A stretch of DNA of 64,000 bases from Ilyonectria destructans (Eukaryota; Ascomycota; Sordariomycetes; Hypocreales; Nectriaceae), in assembly GCA_020740775.1 (NCBI GenBank), contig JAHEWK010000017.1:1116001-1180000 (forward strand), written 5' to 3'. The position numbers and the translations under genes are program-made. The notes under the pieces are model-generated. The model was not told where the DNA came from, did not search any database, and saw only the letters and a program-made list of their open reading frames with translations. Numbering within the stretch: position 1 is the first letter of the stretch; every line of letters starts with the position of its first letter. Shown here piece after piece: positions 39,210-50,200 of this stretch.

Positions 39210-40075
39210 TTGCGGCTTGACTTGACCTCTCGACCTGGCTCAATGCTGCCTCGGGCTGACTTCGCCGCAAATATATGGAAAATAATGATTTGGTATCGAT
39301 GATGATGCTCCTGGGCAGGTTGTACCTGGAGAGAACATCTTGGTCAAAGACAAGAAATCCCCGGGACGCGGCACAATTAAAGTTGTTCAGCGGGACGGGT
39401 TGACGGGAACTGCGGGGGGACGAAGACTCGAACGGGTGGCCAATTACAGCCCCTGTCCTGTAGACGCCAGCCCCGCTGGCTGCCTTTTCGTCTTTGGGTC
39501 GGGCCGCGCGGTGAGCCGACATTCCCTCCAATAAATCCACTTGCATTCCGCCACCAGTTTCAATATTCGTACTCCGCCTCGAAGCACCTGGACCAACCAT
39601 TTCGCGACTCCCTTCTCATTACGCAGACGCCTCTCCCGCCCGTGGCAGGCGTCCTCGTCGCTCGTCGACCTATCCCTCAGTCCAAAGCCCGCCAGGTCCC
39701 CTGCGCGTGGAACACTTGGCAATCGTAGCTATTTCTTCGTCTTTGACATCATTCTCTCCCTGTAATTTACTGCCAATCATGCTGTGGATCAGAATGTGAG
39801 TGGATTCCGCCAAATTTGGCGCCATGGTGGTCAAATTATTGATGGCTGATGTTGAAACGAGTGTCGGTCTCGATCTTCGAGAGGATCGATTTATGGTCCA
39901 TTTTCTGCTCCCTAGTTAATTCTCGGGCCACGGAGAATTCAATATATCCGAACGTCCAAAATGTCCCAAAGTACCATGTGTGGATTGAAGAGAATTTGCA
40001 CTGTTAATTTTGGGTCTGTGCGTCTGAAACATTTCTTTAGAGTTTGTCGGATAAGAAGGCGGTTTTGCTCCTAGC
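39210..40075. other. Intergenic region, nothing recognised
   Basis: Upstream of the GIY-YIG gene and left flank of the LINE pair. No motif-bearing frame. Confidence 0.45.
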
Positions 40076-40087
40076 TATATTAGGAGG

Positions 40088-40369
40088 TTCCATCAAAAAC
40101 CTCGTGCCATGGACAGCAGGCACCGCTTCAGCCGCCGTAGATAGGACTCTGAACACTTGGAGAATAGCCTTCAAGTTTGCTTGCTAATAATATATACCCC
40201 ACGAGACCCGCGGAAAGATTGAAAAGGAAGAAGCAAAAGCAGAAATTGGACGATGTATGGGTTTTTACGAGATTATGACAAAGCTTGGGAAACGGAAATG
40301 TACAATAGCAACTAGTGCCCTATTGGTTATAAGCCACCGGGCGTAATAAATTGTGTGTGTGTGTGTGTG
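40088..40369 (+). mobile_element. LINE copy A, 3' UTR only
   Basis: 282 bp nearly identical to the 3' UTR of copy B (from CCTCGTGCCATGGACAGCAG onward), ending GGGCGTAATAAA plus (TG)n. It is flanked by TATATTAGGAGG on both sides (40076-40087 and 40370-40381), the target-site duplication. Extreme 5' truncation is typical of incomplete reverse transcription. Confidence 0.85.
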
Positions 40370-40381
40370 TATATTAGGAGG

Positions 40382-43300
40382 TCCGGCGCATATACACGTA
40401 CTGGAGAAATCGCGCCAGAGCATCGAGGCGAGCAGGATGGACATGCGAGGAGCTCGAGAATACAGCCAAAGGAGCGGCAAAGCAGTACCATGATGCCATC
40501 AGACAGCAGAAAAAGACGCACTGGAAGGAGTTCCTAGCCGATAACGACAACATTTGGAAGGCAGCGAAGTATCTCAAATCTGGAGATGACGCAGCGTTTG
40601 GCAAGGTGCCCTGGCTTGTAAGGGCTGATGGCACGCGCACGGCCAACAACAGCGAACAGGCCGAAGAAATGCTAGCCACCTTCTTCCCTCCTCTACCGGA
40701 GCACATCGATGAGGAAGGGGACAGACCACAACGTGGAGCTATCACCATGCCGGACATCACTATGGAAGAGGTGGAACGACAGCTCTTCGCGACAAAGTCG
40801 TGGAAGGCACCCGGTGAAGACGGACTACCCGCTATGGTCTGGAAACAGGTTTGGCCAGTTGTTAAGCAACGAGTCTTATCGTTATTTCGGGCGTCGCTGG
40901 AAGAAGGAGTACTGCCTGACCAGTGGAGGCATGCCAACATTATTCCTCTTAAGAAACCAGACAAAGGAGACTATTCGATTGCGAGGGCGTGGAGACCTAT
41001 ATCGCTTCTATCTACGCTGGGCAAAGTATTGGAGTCGGTCATCGCAGAAAGAATCTCACATGCCGTCGAGACATATGGACTGTTGCCAACAAACCACTTT
41101 GGAGCCCGTAAACAGCGGTCCGCTGAGCAAGCGCTGATGCTGCTGCAAGAGCAAATCTATGCTGCCTGGCGAGGCCGACGGATCCTTAGCCTCGTGAGTT
41201 TCGATGTCAAAGGAGCATACAATGGAGTGTGCAAAGACAGGCTCATCCAACGATTAAGAGCAAGGGGCATTCCGGAGGAGCTGCTTCGCTGGATTGAGGC
41301 CTTTTGCTCGAATCGCACAGCAACCATTCGGGTCAATGGACAGGCATCGGAGATGCGAAGCTTGCCACAAGCTGGTCTGCCGCAAGGGTCCCCTTTGTCT
41401 CCAATTCTGTTTCTATTCTTCAACGCAGACCTCGTGCAGCAGCGAATTGATTGTTACGGAGGAGCAATAGCCTTCGTGGACGACTTCACAGCGTGGGTCA
41501 CAGGCCCGACAGCAGAGAGCAATCGCGACGGAATTAAAGCAATCATCAAGAATGCGCTGGACTGGGAGAGGAGGAGTGGCGCAACCTTCGAGGCGGAGAA
41601 GACGGCGATCATACACTTCACCCGAAAGGCGTATAAGTCTAGCTCAGAGCCCTTTGCAATTAAGGAGCGGCTCGTCCGACCCAAAACTCAAGTCAAGGTT
41701 CTCGGAATGATTATGGACCCCGGCTTGAAGTACAAAGAACATATTGCACGAGCAGCGACCAAGGGCTTGGAAGCGGCCATGGAATTACAACGGCTCAGGG
41801 GTCTCACCCCAGCGACAGCAAGACAACTGTTTACAGCCATGGTTGCCCCAGTAGTAGATTACGCCTCGAACGTCTGGATGCACGCGTGCAGGTATAGAAG
41901 GGCCAGTCCCATCAACCGAGTCCAAAGGATTGGGGCACAAGCAATCGTGGGAACGTTTCTCACAGTGGCAACAAGCGTAGCAGAAGCTGAGGCACATATC
42001 GCCAGCGCACAGGAACGTTTCTGGAGGCGGGCGATCAAGATGTGGACTAACCTCCACACTCTGCCAACAACCAACCCACTTCGTAACGCTACATCCCGTA
42101 TCCGAAAGTTCAGAAGATACAACCGCTCGCCATTTTACGAGATGGCAGCGGCACTCAATGAGATACCAGTGGAGGAACTAGAAACGATCAATCCGTTCAC
42201 ATTGGCACCCTGGGCAAAACGGGTACAAACCATTGTGGTCGACAAGGACGAGATAGAGACGACACAAGCAGATCTGGGCTGGGCAGTACGCGTCGCAGTG
42301 AGCTGCTCAGCGCGGAATGGGGTAGTAGGAGTCGGCGGGATCATTGAGATCCCGGTGTCGGTGCGAGGAGGGCCGAGGCTTGAGCGGTTTTCCTTTACAC
42401 TTGGCATGAGGACGGAACAGAACCCGTTTTCTGGGGAGCTAGCGGCAATGGCGTACGCATTGAGGCACTTGCCTGACCTGAGATACCGAAGCGTGGCACT
42501 GTTGACGAGCAACAAAGCTGCTGTGCTTACGCTGCGAAATCCTCACCAGCAATCTGGTCAAGAGTATGTTGGATGCGTGTACGACTCCATCGAGGCGTTA
42601 AAGGCCAACGGAAATGCGGTAACTGTCATATGGATGCCCACTAGTGCTGAACACAAGCTCCTAAAGACTGCAAAAAAGGAGGCGCGGGATGCAACCCGAG
42701 ACGGTGCCATCCCGGCCCTGAAATTTCCTACAATGCGATCGACGACCCTCAACATAGCTCGATTGAACCAGCATAGCAAGCACCTACCGGAAAACGTCGG
42801 AAGGTTTTCGAAGAGAGTCGATGCTGCACTACCAGGCAAGCACACTCGACAACTATACGACGGCTTGTCATGGAGAGAAGCCAGCGTGCTGGCGCAGCTC
42901 AGGACAGGCATGGCCAGACTGAATGGATACCTCTTTCGGATCACAGTAGTACCATCACAACAATGCGCATGTGGACAAGCGACAGAGACGGTTGAGCATT
43001 TTCTCTTCCGATGCAGAAAATGGATGGCACACCGAGCTGAAATGTTGCAGTGCACCGAGACACAAAGAGGAAATATCTCGTTCTTCCTGGGAGGAAAGTC
43101 ACCGTCAGACGACGCAAAATGGGCGCCAAATATGGAAGCAGTTCGCGCGACTATACGGTTTGCGATAGCCACAGGGCGACTGGACAACACGCAAGGTTGA
43201 AGACAGATTGCAAAACCTCACCTAACCTTTCTTACTAACCCACCCTACATCAAACACCTCGTGCCATGGACAGCAGGCACCGCTTCAGCCGCCGTAGATA

Positions 43301-43516
43301 GGACTCTGAACACTTGGAGAATAGCCTTCAAGTTCGCTTGCTAATAATACAAACCCCACGGGACCCGCAGAAAGATTGAAAACGAAGATGCATTAGCAAA
43401 AATTGGACGCTGTATGGGCTTTTACGAGATTATGGCAAAGCTAGGGAAACGGATATGTACAATAGCAACTAGTGCCCTATTGGTTGTAAGCCACCGGGCG
43501 TAATAAATTGTGTGTG
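40382..43516 (+). mobile_element. LINE copy B, 5'-truncated
   Basis: 3135-bp element containing the last ~940 codons of ORF2 and the 3' UTR ending GGGCGTAATAAA plus (TG)n. It is flanked by the same TATATTAGGAGG (40370-40381 and 43517-43528) as copy A, so it entered exactly at copy A's right-hand target duplication. Its ORF2 is a homologous but distinct subfamily relative to the 9.4-kb element. Confidence 0.88.
40384..43200 (+). pseudogene. Truncated LINE ORF2 (RT, RNase H-like, zinc motif)
   Basis: Open frame of 938 codons without its endonuclease domain or start. It begins at [11 protein letters not shown], equivalent to KAYTYWRNLA of the intact ORF2. Reverse-transcriptase motifs are intact ([41 protein letters not shown] in [11 protein letters not shown]). 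The RNase H-like region ([34 protein letters not shown]) and the final Cys/His motif [17 protein letters not shown] are also intact. The absence of any stop over 2.8 kb suggests a young insertion. It cannot mobilise alone because the 5' half is missing. Confidence 0.88.
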
Positions 43517-43528
43517 TATATTAGGAGG

Positions 43529-46500
43529 GAACAATTCTGGACCTCTTTTGCTTGCTGGTACGGATCTTGCTGGTGGGGGCGGAGGGGGGAGGGCGAAGGG
43601 GCCAATTCCGGCCTTCCTGCGTGACGCCTCTGCTCGTGGGGAAGCCGGTGGAGGGGCCCGAAAACGTCTTCCTTCAAGACGCTTGCGCCTTATCCCTCCC
43701 ACACCAGCCAGTGACCCGCCGGGCTAAACAAACGCTTCCCCGCCCTCGGGGTCGCCTACCCCCACACCCGCCCGACGATCAAGCGCAACGCAAGGTCCGA
43801 TACCCATGTCCCCGCCACGACTTGATTAGCGGCCTGCAATTAGGCACCTGCGTAGCCTGTGCTCATGTCCGCCCTGCTCGTATGTTGTGGCTGCAGCCGG
43901 TCAAAGCCGTCACGGGGGTCTTAGACAAGGGTTTCCATCAAACCCCAAAAACGGCAATGGATCGACGCAGTTTTCTCTTTCCCCAGAGAGAAGATAACGT
44001 AGATCATCCTATCAGGGTCCCTGGTTCTCCCGTTCCGTGCCGAAGCCAAGGCCTGAGAGCTTTGGAATCTGGCTACAGGGCACTCAAGCGATGCTACCAG
44101 TGTGAGAGCAATGCCGTACCATGGATGCGTATGGCGATCTGCATGCCTTCGCGTCATGATGCTGATAGATCACCTCGTCGTTGCTTCCTGGTTCAGACTG
44201 TGCAAGATAGTCTTGCTTGGATTGAAGTGTCGGCGGATGGCCAGTGTCAAGGTGTCATTGGTGTGGACGTGGGTACTCGTGGTGACGGCCTCACGTCGAG
44301 ATGCCCGAACAAACTGGAAGACAGATATCAGCAAAGCCAGGTACGACGATCATGGCCGACCGAGTTTGTCTCCCAGAGCTGAGCTCTGCCGATCGTTTCC
44401 CGCGGGTTGCCCTCTACAAGATCTGCGCTTATGGAGGTCCGCTAAACTGCCCCATGCAAACTACAAGCTGGGATCCGGGTTGTGGTGGTCACCAGGTACT
44501 ACGGTAGTACTGTTGAAGGCCCTAGCCGCCTGTGTCTGTCGTAGAGAAAGCCTCCGCAACGGAATATGTAATGTTCGATTTCATGTCACCCACTCAGGTG
44601 TACGCCACCTGCTTTACAGCTTCTCGCCCGATCGATCGGATTGTCTGCAGGTGTTCTTTCCTCGGGCGCTGCGCAAAATGGCGGTGCCAGACAGGGTGCT
44701 CACAGCCCACTCTGGCACTCCCTAAGCAACGCCTTGGGGCGACAGGCAGGACAGCACGCGCCATGCCCGCTCTGTGCCACGTTTCGTGATATGACGGTGC
44801 TGGCGAAGGGTGTGGGGGTCAGGGAAGGCACCTAACTGGTCCACTCAAGTTGGGTGGTCCAGTCGAATTCGTCCCGTTCTGGCAGCATGTCCCTTCGGTG
44901 CACTACCGGTATTTGGCCTTGACATGGCCCACCGATCGCCGCCTCATGTGTCCCTTCCGTTGCCGTCTTTGTGACCCTGGAGCGATGTTTCTCTCCATTT
45001 GCCACCAGGATCCAGAAATGATCCATCGCTTTCATTCGCTTGAACACGTCTTGCGACGCGACGTACCGCCCAATCGCGGCTGCCATCTCCTCAGTTGACT
45101 CTTCCAGACCGACATCCTCGAGCCCGTACGGAAGTAGCGCCTTCCGTCGTCGAGACTCGATCTGTTGTGGCTGAACCGCTCGGCTGTGAGCCGCGAATGT
45201 GGAAAAATATATCGTCGTGGAATAATTCTAGGGTTTGATACCCCCCCGACTGACACCAGGCCCTGAAGCTTGTCCCGCAGACGATTGGCACCTCACACGT
45301 CCTGGGCCGGGCTCCTCAGCGCATCAGTTGTACCCGATGTTGGGGAGTAATGATGCTAGTTTCTGTATGAGGAGCGGGGTGCTGAGTTGCCGTTTGAACT
45401 GAAACGCGCGTGTCAGCTTCGTTCGCGGCGGGAGGGCAGAAATGGAGCGACAGAACATTTCATGAAAGAGATGCGGGGCTACATCCGGCTGAGCCATGGA
45501 GACCCCACGCAGCCAACAAACGCCAATCGACGGGCGAGTCTTCAGACTTCGCTGTGCCAAGCCGCGGCAGCATTCCCGGAAGTGCGACAGTGTGAATGTG
45601 GCCAAGCCGGAGCAGAAATCGATGGATGGCCCACAAAGACCCAAAAGTAGCCAAAATGTAGCATATGTCATTGTGAGCGATCATGGTCAATTAAAGGTCC
45701 AATAGATACAAGACGTAAGGCGAAGAGATCAAAATCAGTCAGCCCCAATCTCAGAGGTAAATATACGGTATCAAGGTCATGGCTACGAACGACCAAAATA
45801 GACTGTTTTTCCAGCGAACGGAGAGAGAGAAAAGCGGAAGCCTATTGGGGCGAACGGATTGGGTGGTCGCAAACCGCAGTCCCAGCACGGCGGCTGCTTT
45901 TAGACAAGTAGGCCGAAGGTCGTTTTTAGGACGTCGTCTGAAAAGAGGATACCCGGCCGTCGAAGTCCAAGTTACACCACCCCACAAGATACCTAGTCGC
46001 ACCACTCTCCTTTCCGCCTCATTGTCAAGTGTCCTAAATAGCCGACGATTCACCTATATATATGTACCAACTCGGGCTTGGTCCCTAACATTCGCTGTGT
46101 CTCCTCAGAGTGTATTCAAGGATGAATGTGAGTTCGTCGTGATTTCGAATTGAAGGCATGTCAGATGACTTCTCACGAGTTTGACCAGGTGAATGATGGA
46201 AGCAGTGATAATCAACAACAAGCGAGGCCTTTTCTTGATTTACGGCAGTCAAGGGTAGGAGCGACAAAAGCCTTTGGCTTCTCAGGAGTACACACTCCTC
46301 GCTCAGTTCCTCCTGGTGATTGAGGCTGGAGAGAGTGCCATCCAGCTCACTCACGACAAGGGTAAGGACTTGTGCGTACCCCTTGGCGCGTTTGGGGAAG
46401 AGGGTGAGGGAATCACTTGCTTTATCTTCAAGCAGCATACGCCTTGTATTCTTTCACTCTCACCAGTCAAGACTTCGGATCAAGTCATACGAGGTTTGAA

Positions 46501-47292
46501 AAATATTTACTTGTGCTTGGGAGGGATCTACTTAGGTTGACCTTATGACTTCCTGGATGCCTTTGCATATCCCGTATTTTTTCTTGTGTTTCCTTTGATA
46601 GTTGGAAAAGGAAACTATCCTCTAGGCCCTCTTATACGGCATCTCAGCTTTCATTGCCACCATTTGCGAAAGCGAGACGAGAGACGTAACCAAGAGGCCA
46701 CTCCTTTCTCTCAGTAAGCGGCCAAGTGCCATGACTCGGAACAATTAGACTTCTTAGAGGGCAGTCCATCATCCAGAATCTCATTTCGCACGCAACAAAA
46801 CAAAAAGACTATAGGGCATCTTACCAAGTCCTGGCATCTTTGATGCCGGGGCGGCTGGCTTCGCTCATTAGTCTTCTGCAACCTTACAGATCCGAGCATC
46901 GAGATGCAAAACCACGCGAGTAAGTAAAATACTTCGAACACCCGTTAAGTTGCCAAGGCAAGGGGCTTAACGGCTGAATATCCAGCCCAAAGGGTAATAC
47001 CGTATACCTGCAATTCAATTTTCATAGGGGGGATTTCTATAACCCCCCCCTTTCGCCTGCGGCGGCAACTAGCTGTTAAAGCCGCGTCAAACCTGCAGTG
47101 GGGGAGTTGTCTGATAGTCAGGGGTTCCTCTACCGCTTCCTGAGAGGCCGAATCTAACTATATACCATATATCGAACCTCCCCTTTCTATGTAGCTTATA
47201 GGAAGACGTCGTCTAGTCAAGGTAGAGTGGTGGATACGGTGGCTCGGTCAGCTGTTGAGCCTGACGGCGTTGTTGGTCAACGAGGCGCATCT
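43529..47292. other. Long intergenic region, no gene supported
   Basis: 3.8 kb between the LINE pair and the Helitron. The longest frame (43552-44382, +) is 276 codons but has no domain, a composition like GC-rich random translation, and competing frames. A minus-strand frame at 46085-46438 is similarly unsupported. A G7/C8 inverted run lies at about 47027-47050, and a hairpin with arms GTTAAG/CTTAAC at about 46944-46971. The last could belong to the 3' terminus of the neighbouring Helitron, but no CTRR end could be fixed. Confidence 0.4.
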
Positions 47293-50200
47293 TCATCCCT
47301 GCCTTATAGTTAGCCGTAAACGCAGCACGTAGGAAACACAGGCACATGAACCTTCCGTGGGCGTGTGGTTATAGAGGCTCTGACGATCGAAAGGCGCCTC
47401 AAGGAGTAAGCCCTGCAGCGAGGTTACCCGTGAGACAGCAACATAGCTAATACCGGCCTGGAAGTCGCGTGTGGCGAGGTCAGTAACTATTTGATCCTTC
47501 GTTAGGCTCTGGCATTTGTGAACAGTGATAGCAAACGCCACGATCAGGGGAAACTGCGTGCGAGCGCAGGTCTCGTTGCCCACTAGGAAATCACGCGTGA
47601 CTGGGAGGATGGGTAAGATTTTCCTGCCCTCGTTCGTTGTTAGATACGGCGGCCCGTCGTAGCTATCGAAATCCACCATAATAACCGCCGGGGGTTCTTC
47701 CCATCGGTTGGTGCCTGCGTTCCAGGCGATGTCGTATACAGTACCCTGGGCACCGTTAACTAGGCCAGCTGGCTGCCATAGGTTAGTCGTAAGCATCACT
47801 CTGGCGCCTTTAGCAACAGGGAACCTGTTAGATAGGTTGCCAGCGTTGTCGCTTGGCGCCTGCCCTGCGCCGTTGCCCCGATTCTTTGCCTCCACCTGTA
47901 CTGCCGGGTCGTTGAGGTGCACCATATGCTCGTAATTGTACTCGTTGACCCGGGCCTTTGTAGAATACACCCGCAAAGCGGCCCTGAAGCTGTCAATCTC
48001 GCTCTGTGTTAGCTTGGCCTGTACCCGATTACTAAGGAGGTTCCATGACGGTATAGATAACTTAACTTCACGCAGTTCCTGCAATGCCTGACGGAACTGG
48101 GCCTGATCATCGCCAGTTTGGCGCTGTACCGTGGTCAAGAAGATGGTGCGGTCAAATAACCGGTAGGCCACCTGCCCTCTCCTTTCCAGCGGAGACAGGC
48201 TGGTGCTAGTCGAATACAGCGACTTTTGCCGGACGGGTGGTAACTGGAAGAATCGCCCACCAGCAAGACGCTCACGCCACCAAAGAACTCGAGGCTACGC
48301 TGTGGAAAGGCCTGCCGCAGGCGGGAATCGATCCGCGCTAGCTGCTCAAGCCCTAGCATGCTCTTTTCATCGATAACGAGGTATTTGACGTGCCGTAGGC
48401 GTGACTGAAGGGCGGCCGCGTCGGTTGGGGGAAGGTCGATAAAAGTACCACCTACTGGGAGGCGTAGCAACGAATGAATGGTGCTGCCTTGTATCTGGTT
48501 ACTCGCAACGCCTGTTGGCGCTACGCGACAAATAGGACTAGGATTCGGTAGGGCAGCCGCCTGGAGATGGGAGGATAGCACCTTGATAAGGAAGGACTTG
48601 CCTGTACCACCACCGCCGTCAACGTGGAGAAGGATTTGAGTAAGACTTTGCGCCTGGAAGTGGCCCATGAAGGTGTCGTACACGAGCCGTTGTTGTGGGT
48701 TCAGCTGATCACGCCAGTGAGGGCCAAGGACCTCCACATCGTTGGCTATAGGGTGGCTAGCGATAAGGTCTTTCCAGTAACCGTCTGGAAGTTCCGGATA
48801 AGTACCTACATGCCGTGTCCAGTCGTAATTAACGTCGATATCGCGGCGGCCAAGTAGGTCAAGACCTTCCTGGGTAAGGGGGTTGTCAGGTAAAAGGGCG
48901 GCGAGGCGAATCCAGTCTTCGTCATCAAATTCTTCCTCCACAGGCAGAGCCTCGTACTAATTCTCTTGAGGCTGTAATCGAGCCTCTTTTGGCCAGCCGT
49001 AATGGTCATCACCATGACTGTGGTGTTGCCAACAATGCAAGAAAGCCTCAACGTGGGAACTAAAAAGTTGGCCGTCAAATGTCAGAAGCTCATCAACTCG
49101 GCGATGTGGGTGGTTCAATGTTAGCTTTACACGGCAGTAATCTGGCCACTGTTGACCTTCTGGATCAGCATGATAGCGAGGGAAGTAAACTAATACACGA
49201 GGCCTGCCGTTAACGTTTCCTGGCTGCCATTGCTTCCACTTGGAAGGGTCTCTAGAGCGGAAATTCCAGTATTTGGGGAAGGAAACGTAGGTTAGGTCCT
49301 CTAGGGTTTCTGGGCGTTGACTGTACTTTTCATAGATATTGAGGGTCTCGTCAACCTCATCGCCGTCCATACGTAGGGAGTGGGAATGCCTGTCAGGATG
49401 ACGGCAGTCAACATATAGGCTGGTTCGTGAGCCCTCCTGTAACGGCAGGCCGAGGAGCAAGTGGCAAACCTCCTGCTTTGAGTAATCCCGCTCAGCAACT
49501 AGCTGATTTAGGAGCTTTGACGTGAAGGAAATAAGGGGGTTATGGTCCTTGACCCGGGGCACCATGGCTTTCCCAATCTGGGCAAAAGACTCACTTTTCT
49601 TTTCCGACTTGGAGCAGTATTTGGCTGCGTAATCGATTACCTGCTGTAGGCTCGTGCAGGGGGAGATATCTGTATTGGCCAGCCACGCAATTGTAAGCAA
49701 GCGGTTATAGTGGTTAATCTGGCTATCATTCCGCTCGGCCCTGAAGCTCCAGTGCTTAGAATGAGGAACCTTGTCTAGGGAGGCTAGTAGGCGTTGCCCG
49801 TGAGGAAATCCAAAGCGGCACTCGACCTGCTTGGTGTAAGGGATTGGCCCCAAAGGGGCTTAAGCGGCAGCTAGCGCTACGACCTTCCTGCGTGGTATTA
49901 CAGTTCCCTAAGCTGCTGAGGCAAAAGGGAAAGTAATGACTTAACCAGAGGTTAAGTCATCTAGCTGCACCTATAGCTAGGCCAGGCACAGCCTGGGTCC
50001 ACAACCCAGGACATAGCCTGTAACACTTGGTATGTTTATTGAGCTGCATACAATAGTTACTACAGCGATGTCGTTGCACGCGGTTAACTACCATTGATAG
50101 GAACCCAACGGTAAGGGGCTGCTGCAATAGATTAAGGATCAGGGGGTTCCCTTCCCCAGGCGCCTGTATTCGCTGAGTCTCTGGGTTAACAGCAGATACG

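Noticed and set aside
43552..44382. 276-codon open frame on the plus strand
   Set aside because: No recognisable motif, GC-rich random-looking composition and competing frames on both strands; not enough to call a gene.
46085..46438. Minus-strand frame with LTLVVSELDGTL-like segments
   Set aside because: No family recognised, no clear start or splice context; could be chance.
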